64,000 bases of DNA from Corydoras sp. C115 (lineage: Eukaryota; Chordata; Actinopteri; Siluriformes; Callichthyidae): NCBI GenBank assembly GCA_019802505.1, contig JAFMOC010000023.1, forward strand, positions 2,480,001-2,544,000. Reading direction: 5' to 3'. The position numbers and the translations under genes are program-made. Every line of letters starts with the position of its first letter. Positions within the stretch are counted from its first letter, which is position 1. The notes under the pieces were generated by a model. It was not told the DNA's origin, made no database searches, and saw nothing but the letters and a program-made list of their open reading frames with translations. Positions 44,874-56,348 of the stretch are shown here, piece by piece.

Positions 44874-45588
44874 TTTATTTCACATCTAAAACCACCAGAA
44901 ATTTCATTTTCCAGACCAGCTGATATGCAAAAATCAGGCAAGCATGTACAGTAGAGCAGCTTGAGCCTAAGCGAATAAAGAGAAAACAAGAGCATGGGAG
45001 GAGAAACTAAGAGTCCAGCATTTCTCCAGAGAACTGATGTTCCCTGTTCTGCTTCTTACTCCGCACTCCCATAGTCAGCTTTTTTTTTGTTATTATTATT
45101 TCATAAAGTACCTCTGTGCTCTCCTCTTGTTAATGTCCAAACCCAGCAGTATAGCTTTGATTTCTAAAGCGACATGTTAAGTATAATGTACAGGTCCATT
45201 GTCATTTGCTTGTAAATTTTCTTGCCATGCAGTGATCCATGAAACCATTCGTCCATATATAGAGTAGGATAACTCGGAGGAAATGTAGTCAGTAAAATAC
45301 TGAGCACAACATGCATAACAACCCACACAGTCGGATGTTTGCATGTGTGTATTCATGTATATGCGTGTGTTGCTTGTGTATGTATGTGTTTCAGAGAAAT
45401 GTATGGAAAATTGTACATAAGAGTATTACTTATGGTAAATGACTGCTTTATCGCTTACAGCTCTTTGCAAATCGGTGTATTTGGCTAATCATTGCATGTC
45501 ATTGTCCATCGTGCAGCGTTTGACATGTTATTTGGTGGCATACGAGCCATTAGTGATACACCAGGTTATATGGCTTAAAAATGAGGAC
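44874..45588 (-). other. nacc2: nacc2 3' UTR candidate with AATAAA at 44874-44879
   Basis: About 0.7 kb repeat-free sequence after the stop; AATAAA on the - strand at 44874-44879 is the first good signal. A longer UTR is possible. Confidence 0.35.
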
Positions 45589-46127
45589 TCACAAGTCTTC
45601 TTCTAGGGCTCTCTCTCCGCTGGATTCCTCTGTTTGGCTTTTGGGACTGTTACTTTCACCATCTGCTCGCTTGCTGGCGGGGTTAAGGGCTAGCACAGTT
45701 CCTTCTCTTTCCGAGTTCTCCTGATGCCTGGAGGCCACATCCTCTGGACTCTCGCTGGCCCGTGAGCGAGAGCCTTCAGCCTTGTTTGTGTCTGTGCTAG
45801 CTCTCTCCTCTATGACGGCTCCGGGGAAGTGGGAACCATTTCTCATTGTGTCTCTACAGTCTCCATATAGATGCTGCTCCAAAGTTAAGTTTGCTTGGGC
45901 AAGGTGCTTGAATTCAGAATCGAACAGGAAGGAAGGACTGGGCTGCGTGACTCCCTCCACCTGGCCCAGAACTACAGAGCCCCGGTACACCTCTATAGCT
46001 TCAGGCAGCATGGACTTGATCTTTGGCAGCCAGCGCTTACGGACCCGACGTGCATTGGTGCACATGTCGGCAGCAATCACATTCATTTCACTCTCCTTGA
46101 AGTTTGGGGCAAAGTTCTGACAGTAGA
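45589..46127 (-). CDS. nacc2: nacc2 last coding exon
   Basis: 539 nt, acceptor CCCCCCCTTAAG. Encodes LYCQNFAPNFKESEMNVIAA, the basic RRVRKRWLPKIKSMLPE, and then a low-conservation acidic/Ser-rich tail ending ALEEDL. Confidence 0.95.
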
Positions 46128-47396
46128 CTTAAGGGGGGGCAGAGGGAAGAAAGTAACAACAATTGAAATCAATTGGAATCTACTGTTTTCCTAATTAATT
46201 TTTAACATAATTAGTAGCATAAATACAACCACCATAAACACCGTGTACTTGGATGTTCTTATCTACCTACCTACCTACCTACCGACCTACCTACCTACAC
46301 TGCAAAGAATGACATCTTATTAAGACAGATCTGTAAGTAAAATAAATGATTTAGTTTTAAGAAACTTTTTTTAGTTTTAAGAAATTTTAAGAAATCTTAC
46401 AATATAAATTTACTCATTATATATTGGCAGATAATTTAATTTAATTTATATACATTTGGAATAGATTTTTTGCAGTGTACCTACCCACCTACCCACCTAC
46501 CAACCTACACTGCAAACAATGAAATTTCTTTCAAAGGCAGAAAATATTAAAAGAGTGTAACAAATTTTGGTTTTGACCTTACAGATTTCTAAGTAAAATA
46601 AAGAATCTAATAATCCAAACTTATTTTAAGAAATCTTACAATATATATTTGCTCAACCTACCTACCTAGTTAACTATCTAGTTAACTATCTACCTCCTAC
46701 CTACCTACCTACCTACCTACCTACCCACCCACCCTGCAACCTACCTACATAACTGCCTAATTAGATACCTACCTACCAACCTACACCGCAAATAATGAAA
46801 TTTCAGTTAGAAAATCTTCAAATCTTAATCTTAAAAAATCGATTTATCTTTCTATATACTATCTATATTCCTTCATTGACATAATACTTCCTTTTATGTA
46901 TCATACCTTTTCCAGTGTTGTACCATGACATTAATATCCATTAGTTCAGGAGATACAGAGCTGTAGTTTCTTTCATTAGTTGTGATCTGTAGACACTTTA
47001 CTTTGAATATTACAATGTGTTTTCCATTTCTGCTTGGAAATCACAACTTTACTTCTTTTTGATTGATGTATTTTGGCTCAGTGAGTTTTTTGTTCTTGTC
47101 TACAGATGAATATGTCAAAACTCTTGTCTGTGGGTGTTCGCATTTATGCTGGAGACACTATGTAATAAGATTAGGTTAAAAGTGCTGAAGCATTCCTTTA
47201 AAGGTAAACCAGTCTATTTATATGAGCTCAGTGGGAAGGATGCATTTGAGTTTGACTATTATTACAGAAAATGTTTAAAGAGCTTTCTATGCTGTGACTG
47301 GAAATTATGACACAATAATAATTTTGCTTATACATAGATTAACAAGCTCAGAGAGACAGAGAGTCAGACTGACACACACACACACACACACACGTA

Positions 47397-47474
<78 letters not shown>

Positions 47475-49085
47475 TCAAAAAGTCAATGGGTTTAAAATGA
47501 GAATAAATAGAGGCTCACGTTTGACTGTGTTTAGAATGCGGCTGTCCAGGGGTTTGCGGTTCGGATCACAGTTAGAGGACCGAATGCCTGTCCCGCAGCT
47601 GTCTGCCAGTGTATTCCTGCAGTTGTCATACAAGAGTCAACCACCGGATGGCACACATTGCAATAGCAGCTGCTTCTCTCACATATTGTATCAAACACTG
47701 ATTTGAAGATAAGTACCAAATAATCTAACATATTTTTACAGTTAAAATAATTTCACACAAAGTAGACGGATTGTGCACACCTGTCAAAAAAAGCCGCTAG
47801 CAGGCGCCGAAGAAGGACTTTGTGCTTGACCCCAGCACACAAGTGGCAATTCATTAACTGCCCACGTGTCATGAACACACCAGATCCTTTCACAACGCCA
47901 ACAACAAAGACTCAGTGAGACTCACATTCTCCACACGTGCCATTCTAAAGAATGCTTATCAGCTCATGAAGAGAGAACTGCAGAGACCGGGCCTTACCTG
48001 CAATCAGCTCCAGTCTCTCGCCTGGATCTCCCTCCGTGTACAGCGCAGGGTGACACCGGTATCCAATCTGACTGATAAGTCCTGCAGGGAGAGCTTCCCG
48101 GTCCCCTCCAAGTAGCGTGCAGAAACGGCTCTCCAGAGATGGAGGCAGAGAAGAGACCTCCATCTTCTCATGCACTAGGAACAGAGGAGACACACACGCA
48201 CAGATACAAACCAATAAAAAGTCAGTGACAAAGTAACAAATAGACAGTAAATCTTTGCAAAAGAATTTCAGCAACTTGACATTTACTGCCATAGAGGCTG
48301 GCCGAGACCCCATAAAGCTTCCCACTCGTAAGGTTGTCATATGACTCATCCTCAAAGTCCTCTTCCTCATTCTGATGGGATGTCGGGCTGTCGGTGGTGG
48401 GCAAACTGGATGCTCCAGGGCTGGAGTGGTCTCTGGACGAGTGCTCATATGGGTGAACCACACTAAGGGTCCCGTTTCCAGCACCAGTGGTATAGAAAAG
48501 TGCACTTCCCCTCAAAGATTTGCTTCTCAGTCCCTTAACCTCATCTTCTGCACTCTTGAGCTCCCCACTCTGAGAGCACACTGGGGTCTCCAGCTTCTCC
48601 TCTTTAATTTTGCAGACGGCTGTGGGACGGTCGCCTAGCAACAGCGAGGCGTTGTTGTTGTTTGGGCTGGGAGGATCGTCTGTGGCAGATGTCTGCGAGT
48701 CACAGAATGGAGCACTGGCCTTGAGCATCAAGTCCATTCCACGTTCCACGATGTTTTGAATCTGCAGGTAGCCGGCTGTGTACATGACCATCAGTTGGTC
48801 GCTAGCGGTGACAGTCATCCTGCCCGTGTAGCAGAATGATAAAATCTGTTGGAAACAGGACGGGGCAACCGAAGAGGGCAGCTCAAAAAGCGTCTGGCTG
48901 CTGTCACTAAAGAGGTCACGGAAGTAGAGGCTGCTTGCCGCAAGTACAGCTCGGTGGGCCTTGAAGGCCTGGCCATTCACCATGATGGCCACGTCACAGT
49001 GCTGGCCCAGGAGACGCTGCTCATTCAGGCTGTCCAGCACTGCACTTCCAAAGTTGGGGATCTCCATGTGCAGGAGCTGAGACAT
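45589..49085 (-). CDS. nacc2: nacc2, nucleus accumbens-associated protein 2 (BTB-BEN repressor), complete, 5 coding exons
   Basis: NACC2 is a nuclear BTB-BEN transcriptional repressor that recruits NuRD. Coding exons: 49085-48287, 48174-47998, 47886-47781, 47616-47519, 46127-45589; total 1719 nt, 572 aa (human 587). Residues about 1-125 form the BTB/POZ domain (LNEQRLLGQHCDVAIMVNGQ, FKAHRAVLAASSLYFRDLFS, CYTGRMTVTA, GYLQIQNIVERG). An IKEE sumoylation-type motif is at about residues 160-163. A conserved PGASSLPTTDSPTS segment precedes an acidic stretch. The BEN domain runs from LISQIGYRCHP through GQLMNCHLCAGVKHKVLLRR, NTLADSCGTGIRSS and LDSRILNTVK to MNVIAADMCTNARRVRKRWL. The two middle exons are short (106 and 98 nt) and were found by translation between canonical splice sites. 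All introns are GT-AG and phases close. A CTAC array with a MITE lies in the last intron. Confidence 0.96.
46262..46800. repeat. (CTAC)n arrays in the last nacc2 intron
   Basis: CTAC runs at about 46262-46297, 46478-46508 and 46655-46745, interleaved with copies of a CACTGCAAA-starting element. Confidence 0.85.
46298..46477. mobile_element. 180-bp MITE with CACTGCAAA terminal inverted repeats and TA flanks
   Basis: Left end CACTGCAAA (46298-46306), right end TTTGCAGTG (46469-46477), a perfect 9-bp inverted repeat, with TA on both sides (46296-46297 and 46478-46479), as for Tc1/mariner-type transposition. No coding capacity. Partial copies start at about 46507 (CACTGCAAACAATG) and 46785 (CACCGCAAATAATG). 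Confidence 0.7.
47373..47471. repeat. (CA)n microsatellite, interrupted
   Basis: Two CA runs separated by CGTACTTTCAC, ending 47 bp from the nacc2 exon 4 donor. Confidence 0.95.
47519..47616 (-). CDS. nacc2: nacc2 coding exon 4 (BEN domain)
   Basis: 98 nt, acceptor AACTGCAG, donor AAAC|GTGAGC. Encodes NTLADSCGTGIRSSNCDPNR then KPLDSRILNTVK. Confidence 0.93.
47781..47886 (-). CDS. nacc2: nacc2 coding exon 3 (BEN domain)
   Basis: 106 nt, acceptor GTGAAAG, donor CAG|GTGTGC. Encodes GSGVFMTRGQLMNCHLCAGV then KHKVLLRRLLAAFFD; nearly identical to mammalian NACC2. Confidence 0.93.
47998..48174 (-). CDS. nacc2: nacc2 coding exon 2
   Basis: 177 nt, acceptor TCTGTTCCTAG, donor GCAG|GTAAGG. Encodes MHEKMEVSSLPPSLESR to GDPGERLELIA; start of the BEN domain (LISQIGYRCHPALY). 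Confidence 0.93.
48287..49085 (-). CDS. nacc2: nacc2 coding exon 1 (BTB domain)
   Basis: 799 nt; ATG at 49083-49085; donor GGCA|GTAAAT. Encodes residues 1-266, ending SLYG plus one base. The open frame past the donor is intronic. Confidence 0.95.
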
Positions 49086-49125
49086 TGCGTCAGCTTCAGA
49101 TCTCCACCAAATTCCCAGTTGGCAT
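49086..49125 (-). promoter_or_regulatory. nacc2: nacc2 5' UTR segment with short upstream ORF and splice acceptor
   Basis: A good acceptor (TTCCTTTCCAG) ends at 49126, so transcription probably starts in a distal non-coding exon. The first bases after it are an ATG opening a 9-codon uORF (MPTGNLVEI, stop TGA) that closes 9 bases before the nacc2 ATG. If spliced this way, the uORF could tune translation. Confidence 0.4.
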
Positions 49126-51104
49126 CTGGAAAGGAAGAGAGCAGTCTATATACAAATCAGTTAACAATTTGAAAAAAAGTTTGAGCTTCGCGATCAACGA
49201 AGAGACCAACACTACAGCATCATTCCTTAAACAACTTGGACTGAAGGCAACTCTTAAAAACCTAGAGGAAACCAGGAGGAGAAATGCTGCCCAGCAACTC
49301 CCCTTCTAAACGCTATACTCTTCTCTCTAGCACTAGCATACATTACATGGTTGAAACTCTTAGAAGAATTTAGCTCGTGTGAAGAAAAGTATTTCTAAGA
49401 AGCTGCAAACTGACCCACCAGCCCTGCCCTCCCTCCTTGTCCCACCATCCCACTACCTGACCTCTAGAGCAGAATCCTCCGAGAAGGCAGACTGGCTCCT
49501 CACATTAGCTCAGCAGAAATGAAGGAGAGCAGAAGAGAGAGAGAGAGAGAGAGGGAGATAGAGAGAGATGTGTGTCTCAATCCATTCTCGCATCCTCTCT
49601 ACACAGGACTTCCTAGCAAGAGGGAAAGCGAGCGTCTGTGTGCAATCGATGCACCATCTACTGTATGTCACAGAGAGGGAGAGAGAGGCTATAGGCACAG
49701 ACACAGAGACGGGGGAGAGAAGGGGGAGGGAGGGAGACTGAGAGAAAGTCATTTAAGGACACATGGAGAGCGAGGGAGAGCGAGATTTGAAAAGAACAGG
49801 GAGAGAGAGAACAAGGCTGATGCAGATAATTGCCCTGCAGAGTATAACTCGTGCATGTAAGATAGAGACAAAAAGCCAGGCAGAGTCGGAGCGATGGCTC
49901 ACTTTTATTAGGGATGGGGTGGGTGGGTAGGTGGAGGCTTGAGGTGGGGGGGGGGTGTTGGTTGGGAGAATTCACCTCATGTCATCTTCCTCAGGGAGAC
50001 AGAACCAGGCGCAGTCACATAATCCATCAGGACCCCCCCCAGCTTCGATTATTTACATTAAAGGCAGACAAATGGAGCGTGCCAGGCGAGCTCCGCTGCA
50101 ATGCAGTCCCTGTCACAGGCTGGCATGCTCAGTACAGAGTCTGCATACCCAATCAGATGTGCCAACACGGCATCAGACAGATACTCCGCCGATAACAGCC
50201 AGAAACGGTGGGGGGGAAGGTGCACTCTCGGGCTCCGAACCTTTTCTCCTGTCATATCTGTACCTAAAATGACGAAAAGCTTTTCGAGTGATCATTTGAG
50301 ATTGTCATGATTCGTGAAACGAACCACTGCAGTGAGAGGCAGACTATATGGAGCAGCACTAGGGTGGTAAAGCAGCATCACTCAGCACAGTAGATGTGAA
50401 GGAAGGAGGGGCACTGGAGCCCTGCCTTTGACTCATTCCCTTTTAAGGCTAAGACGCCAGTAGAGCATGAGTCAGCACTATTTAAGAGAAACATAAAAAT
50501 GTCAGAAGAATGCCGGCTGCATGCCCAATTTAAAGAAAAACCATCATACCAGCGAAGTATGTCAGACATACGCCCTTGTGAATGCTGCAGGAACTTACCT
50601 GACTGTCTGGTCTTTTGTAAAACTGAAACTGTGTCACCACCCTGACTGCCCCCCTCCCTGACCAGCCCCCCCACCACCAAGATTTTCTTCTTTGACAAAA
50701 CCTGGACACTGAAGAACTTCAGAGGCATTCTCCACTATGTTTTGGATGGAGGGCTTTCATCTTCCTCTGTCTGAAATCAATAATTTTCACATTCAGGCAT
50801 ATCTCTGCATCACTGACTCAAAGAGATACACTAGACGAAGATGCAGCACACAACCATTCATTTTTTTGTTTCCAAAAAGAGTGCCGAAATAAACATCTGT
50901 TAGGATGACAGGCAGGTTGCAAAAACAAATAAATAAAGAGATGATATAGTGAAACTGTGTGGCCATGTGCACAATGTCCCAGATGGAAAGGAACTGCAGA
51001 CTGAGCTTTGGAAAAAAGGAGAGGCCAACCAGAACCCCAGAGGACACAGGATGCTCTGCAGGTTCCTTTTATTCAATCTAGTTTTCCAGATTTCATTCAA
51101 TCAG
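49126..51104. other. nacc2 upstream region
   Basis: Likely first intron, non-coding first exon and/or promoter of nacc2, which I cannot place. Includes a GA-rich stretch (49527-49815) and G/C-runs near 49945 and 50032. No coding exon recognised. Confidence 0.4.
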
Positions 51105-51411
51105 CTTCTACTAGGGTCATGGGGAAGTGGGGGGAGAAATCATCCAGGGGAGAATGTATCGGCTGCTGGGCAGATACACCCAGGACAGGGCGCCAATCTA
51201 TCGCTGGGCACACTCACTCACACAGACACACACCCACACACACTATATGGGGCAATTTAGAGCATTCAATTTACCTTAAGTTCAAATCTTTGGACTGTGG
51301 CTGGAAATCGGAGAACCCGGAGGAAACCCACGCGAACACGGCGAGAACATGGAAACTCCACTCAGATTGAAGAGGTGAATGTGCTAACCACTAAACCAAC
51401 GTGCCAGCCCA
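51105..51411 (-). mobile_element. SINE-A, diverged
   Basis: CTACTAGGGTCATGGGGAAG to CCACTAAACCAACGTGCCAG. Confidence 0.8.
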
Positions 51412-51426
51412 TTTTCCGGATTTTAT

Positions 51427-51553
51427 ACATTATCTTCTGGGTCCAGGGAAGAACGTTTCGGGCGCTGGGCAGATACACCCAGGACAGGATGCCAATCTAT
51501 CGCTTGGCACCCTTACAGACACACGAACAAACACACACTATATGGGGCAATGA
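51427..51553 (-). mobile_element. SINE-A 3' half
   Basis: CATTATCTTCTGGGTCCAGG to CACACTATATGGGGCAATG. Confidence 0.75.
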
Positions 51554-51588
51554 TTAAATTGATTAAACTGAATGCTTTACAAGTACTC

Positions 51589-52020
51589 TGCTAGTACAAG
51601 TGGATCAGACAGAGCAGTGCTGCTGGACAGAGAGTTGTGTAGTGTCAGAACATACAGGTGTCTGATCCACTCCTACCATCTTCCACCATCCCCACTAATA
51701 ATAACTGCTCTGTGTAGAATTACAAAGGGCGTGGGTTCCCTCTGGTGTTCTCCCAGTCTAAAAAGATAAATTCCAGGTGATTTGGCTGCTCTAAATTGCC
51801 CCTATACAGTGTTTCCGTACAGGCTTCCTGTCCTGGGTGTATCTGCCCAGCATCCGAAATGTTCTCCACTGGATTGGCAAGGCGAACCCGCCGACCCTAG
51901 TAAAGGGGACTAACAAAGTACGTAGAGAAACAGATAGACTACAGAATGGAATTGTAGATTTACAAAGTCCATCTTTATGATCAGTGCAGAACCAATAAGC
52001 AGGCCATAATAAGTTGGCCC
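51589..52020. repeat. R3 dispersed repeat split by a SINE-A fragment
   Basis: AAGTGGATCAGACAGAGCAG and its inverted partner CTGATCCACTCCTACCATC lie in the left part; AGAGAAACAGATAGACTACA in the right part; SINE-A fragment at 51722-51906. Confidence 0.6.
51722..51906 (+). mobile_element. SINE-A fragment, diverged
   Basis: CTCTAAATTGCCCCTATACA to CCGCCGACCCTAGTAAAG. Confidence 0.65.
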
Positions 52021-52119
52021 GTGAGTGTATGCATGTTTAATCGTGTACAATCCTTGTGATTGACCAGCCAGGTGCCAGGGTGTTTCCCTACCTTTCAACC
52101 TACCTTTCAAGTGCTGTTC

Positions 52120-52340
52120 CAGGTTCGAATTCCGATTTGGGTGGTTTCCACATTATACCCGTATCCATGTGGGTTTTCTTCTGTGAACTCAAAAACATGG
52201 ATTCAAGGTGAATTGGCTGCTCTAAATGGCCCCATATAGTGTGTGTGCCCAGCGATGTATTGGGATTCTATCCTGGGTGTATCTGCCCAGAGCCTGAAAC
52301 GTTATCCACTAGATGGGCATGACGAACACCCGTGATTTAA
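52120..52340 (+). mobile_element. SINE-A, diverged
   Basis: Starts at the B box (CAGGTTCGAATTCCGATTTG) and stops before the tail. Confidence 0.7.
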
Positions 52341-53845
52341 TACAGATTATAGTGTATTTCTAGAGTACAACATTCTCAGATAACATAGTCGCATACTGGA
52401 GGTAAAGCATAAGTATTTCAACATTTGAAAGTATTTGTAACAATGGAAAACAGACACAGGGACGAAAAGTATTTTTCAAGATGCCAAGAAACGTTTTATT
52501 CGAGACAAGTTACAATATTCATCATACAAAAACGCAGTGATTCTTTTCGACCGACAACATGAATACAGCAATACCACCAAAAATAGTCTTTATATATCAA
52601 ATTCGAATCTTTTTTCAAAAAGAAAGTGAAATTTCGAAATTGCTTGAAAGGCCACTTTTTATTTTACGAACAGGAGAATGAGAGTAGAAAAAATATTTCA
52701 GTATTGATTTGTTTCTCTTACTCTCAGAGAACGAGAGAGAGGGCAAGCTTGAGAAAGCACAAGACACCGAGACCTTTAATTGTCTACAAATGCGATTTGC
52801 CACAGACATGGACATGACTTCATAAACTTTAAGCAGCCGTCTCACAGTAACATGTCTTGCAGTCACCAGGTCTCTTTCCAAAAGTATTCTAATTAATGAT
52901 CTGCTCTAGCATATCGTGACATCAGCACTGAATAAGCAGCTAAAATAGTTTTTATTTCCTAGTCTTCTGTACAGATTGAGACAAAGCAAGTCCCATCTGT
53001 TTTAATACTAATAGCTGCATTAACACAGTCCATTTCCATATCAATAATTTAAATGTGCTTTCCATGAGATGCTGCAACAGTTAACACACACATTGTACTA
53101 TGAGCAGCAAAATTTGCTGACAAACTGAGCTGATGTATTAGATGCCACTAAGAAGTGTTTAAAGTCCCAAGTTGAGAGCGTTTTGAACAGCGGAATCAAA
53201 ATCAGCTGCAGTAATCTGCATAACTGCTCCAAAAAAGAAAGAATATTACAGGAGCAAACAGCAATGAGACGGGCTGCGTTATTAAAAAAAGTCCTTTTAT
53301 TAAATGGTAGTCTCCAGCAGAGATTCGATACGACAGGTCATCACTTAAAACTAAGTAAAAACAAGTTTAAAGGTAATTTAAATGTTTGTAGTGGAATATT
53401 CTGCACCATGAACTGGATAAACAATATAAAGACATATATTGGGACATTCCACTAGCATTCATTTGAGAGGTTTTATTCAGTCTCAAATTCCCAGGTGAAT
53501 GAATTCAGCCAGCTAGCTGGCATTTTGAACAACTGTAAACATCATATTATGGAAACAGTCGGGGGAAGGACCTTATCTGTTCTACCATGACTGTGGCTTA
53601 GGGAACAATGAAAGGTATTTAAAGGCATGGCTGGGTGACTTTGGTTTGGAAGAATTTGATTGGCCCACATGGAATTTTGACCTTAGTCCCTTTAAAAACA
53701 CTTGAGCTGAACGACAATGGAGATTGGGAAAAAGGTTTCTTCATCCAACATCAGTTAACTGACCATTCAAGAGCTTCTCTAAACAAATGAGTAAGAGTTT
53801 GAACAGCAAAGATGCAAAATCTTACAGAAAGCCGTCTTCTCGACT

Positions 53846-53981
53846 GTGGAAGGAAACTAGAGAACCCAGAGGAAACCCACATAGACACGGGGAGAACATG
53901 AAAACTCCAACCAGATTGGGATTCGAACCCGAATCCCCAGCACTGAGAGGAGAACGTGCTAACCCACTAAGCCACCGTGTG
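53846..53981 (-). mobile_element. SINE-A 5' part
   Basis: AGAACCCAGAGGAAACCCAC to CACTAAGCCACCGTGTG; 3' half missing. Confidence 0.75.
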
Positions 53982-54118
53982 TGAGGCAATGTAAAAAGGA
54001 AGAAAAAAAATAAATAAATAAAAGAAAAGCATAAAAGTCCTCAAAGTTGTAGGTGTCACAACACTTTTCTCTATATAGGATATTTAAGCACATCACAAAA
54101 ACGTCATGTAATCCTGTA

Positions 54119-54214
54119 AAAACAGGGAGAACATGGAAACTCCACCCAGATTGGGATTCGAACCTTAATCCCAGCGCTGAGCGGCAAATGTGCTGACCAC
54201 GAAGCCGCCCACAA
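54119..54214 (-). mobile_element. SINE-A 5' fragment
   Basis: CAGGGAGAACATGGAAACTC to GACCACGAAGCCGCC. Confidence 0.7.
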
Positions 54215-54540
54215 CACATTTTTCTATATAGAATATGTAAGCACGTCACAAAAACCTTATGTAATCCTGAAAATTATTCTCTGGTAAAGCAGCACATAAC
54301 GTTGTCCAAAGACCATTCTCCTTCATTATAAGTAAACTATAATTAACATTATAACCAGGTTTGAGATGTGACCTAACCTGTAATGAACGGCTATGCCCCA
54401 GTTCGAGTGATTATTCCTGGTAGCCATAAAACCAGTATTGATATTTAAACCGCACCTTATTACATTATGTAAATGTTTGGGATTATATTGTTATTTCTGT
54501 GAGATAAAATCAGCCATAATATTTAAATAATTACACCAGG

Positions 54541-54615
54541 GCAGGGGTCTCAAATGCAATTGCATCGGGGGCCAAAACACAAAGCACACTGTAGGTCGTG
54601 GGCCAAACAGGAAAA
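54541..54615 (+). repeat. Fragment of a hAT-like interspersed repeat
   Basis: CAGGGGTCTCAAATGCAATT then GGGGGCCAAAACACA and GTGGGCCAAACAGGAAAA, resembling the CAGGGGTGTCAAACTC-type ends of vertebrate hAT elements. Confidence 0.45.
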
Positions 54616-54654
54616 ACATTTATTAAATACACTAAAAATAAATGTTTTCTGAAC

Positions 54655-54785
54655 ATTCATCCATCCATTATCTTCCGCTTTATCCTCTATTACAGAACAT
54701 GGAGAACATGGAAACTCCACCAAGATTGGGATTCGAACCAGGAATCCCCAGCACGGAGAGGCGAACGTGCTAACCACTAAACCCC
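54655..54785 (-). mobile_element. SINE-A, large internal deletion
   Basis: Tail (CATCCATTATCTTCCGCTTT) joined to the ACATGGAAACTCCACC head part. Confidence 0.75.
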
Positions 54786-54846
54786 TGCAACCCAAGTTGC
54801 ACAAAATGTTATGAGGTCATAACATTTCTATAATATAATATAGAAC

Positions 54847-55187
54847 AAGGCGGTTCTGTGGCTTAGTGGTTAGCACGTTCATCTCTCAGCGCTAGGGATT
54901 CCCGGTTCGAATCCCCATCTGGGTGGAGTTTCCATGTTCTCCCCGTGTCTGCGTGGGTTTCCTCCGGGTTCTCCGGTTTCCTCCCACAGTCCAAAAACAT
55001 GGATCAAGTCAATTGAATTCTCAAAATTGCCCCATATAGAGTGTGTCTGTGTGAGTGAGTGTGTGCCCAGCGATGGATTGGCGCCCTGTCCTGGGTCTAT
55101 CTGCCCAGCGTCCGAGACGTTCTCCCCTGGATGGGCATGGGGAACCCCACCGCAACCCTAATGAAAGGACAAAGCGGGAGATAATGA
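54847..55187 (+). mobile_element. SINE-A with 12-bp target-site duplication
   Basis: Flanked by ATAATATAGAAC at 54835-54846 and 55188-55199. Confidence 0.92.
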
Positions 55188-55412
55188 ATAATATAGAACT
55201 GCACGTTCCTGGGCAGCGAAGTGGGAACCATGACCAAAAACTGCCTTAAAAGAGGGTAGCACTTACATTTTCAGCAGGACTTAAATAAACTCAAGCAATT
55301 TTGATAAACAGCTGATTGGGTGTGCAATGTTGGTAGATACATCTTAAAAATTAAATTGCTAAATGTGGAAAATAAAAAAAGTGGCTAAATAAAAGTTTTA
55401 AACACTGCTAAT

Positions 55413-55650
55413 TTAGTCATACATTTGTAAACTTTTGTGTGGGAATGTTTTAAAGCACGTCTGATTCATTTTCTCATTGTTCCCATTTGACCGGCTCTAA
55501 TAATCCAAGGTATAATTAATTAAAAATATCATTATGACTAGAAACGGGCTGTACTCACAATCAACAACGGTATAAGTACACTTAATGACATGACACATTA
55601 AGGAATGTTTATAAACACGTATTAGGTATTCCTTTAGTTTTTGTTTGCTT
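55413..55650 (+). repeat. R5 repeat copy
   Basis: AAACTTTTGTGTGGGAATG, CCCATTTGACCGGCTCTAAT, GTACACTTAATGACATGACA. The same unit recurs at 57460-57690 and 57828-58010. Confidence 0.65.
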
Positions 55651-56348
55651 TTGCTTTACTGACAAAACTGAGAGATGACAAAACAAGTGATAACAGGGAT
55701 CGGAAGAAGGGAAAAAAGAAAAAAAAGTCAGAATCAAGATTATTTGTGCCTGAAAAACAGTTCAGTTAACAAAATGACCTGTAAGGACAAGAAGAAGGAC
55801 CTGTGTGTATCAGTGAAGTAGAAGGTATAATCTGTGAACCATGAGATAATACAGCCGTTCTCAATTAGGTCCACATTTCATTTCATGGACTGAGTATTCG
55901 AGCAAAATGTGGACATGCCCTAAACAGCGTACTTTTCCGGAAAGGCTACAAAAAAGGCAGTGATTTGAAAGGTGCCTTGGGTAGGGTAAACAATTTAACA
56001 ACTAGTGTTTAGGAGCACACACTGCTTGAATAAAATGTCTATAAATAACTGTGTGGTGCTCAATACTTTCATAAAAATAGATTTCAACAGTAACAGTCTT
56101 TTCTTTAAATTCTTAAAATATTTGGAACCTTGGTAATCATCAGCTTGTACAAGACCTGAAAAAGCCACTTCACAAGAATTTGAAGAAAGTCATACCTGCT
56201 ATAATTATTGTTGCAGTATCATAAGTAAATTATATCACGATGTGAACATTTACAAGGACCAAATAAATTAAAATCATTCACCTCCTGTCAGGAGATTTCC
56301 TATATTACACTTAAGACTGTCAAAGTTTCTGAAAGTGGCGCTTGCCTG

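Larger units (their letters stand above)
52496..56348 (-). other. Region downstream of qsox2, possible long 3' UTR
   Basis: About 3.9 kb after the qsox2 stop holding R5 and SINE-A copies, otherwise unique AT-rich DNA. AATAAA on the - strand is found near 54616, 53296 and 52496; none can be assigned with confidence. No ORF with recognisable homology was seen. Confidence 0.3.

Noticed and set aside
45782..46194. + strand ORFs of about 100 aa
   Set aside because: Antisense of the nacc2 last exon.
49519..49860. 113-aa Arg/Glu-rich ORF
   Set aside because: Arises from a GA-rich stretch upstream of nacc2; low complexity.
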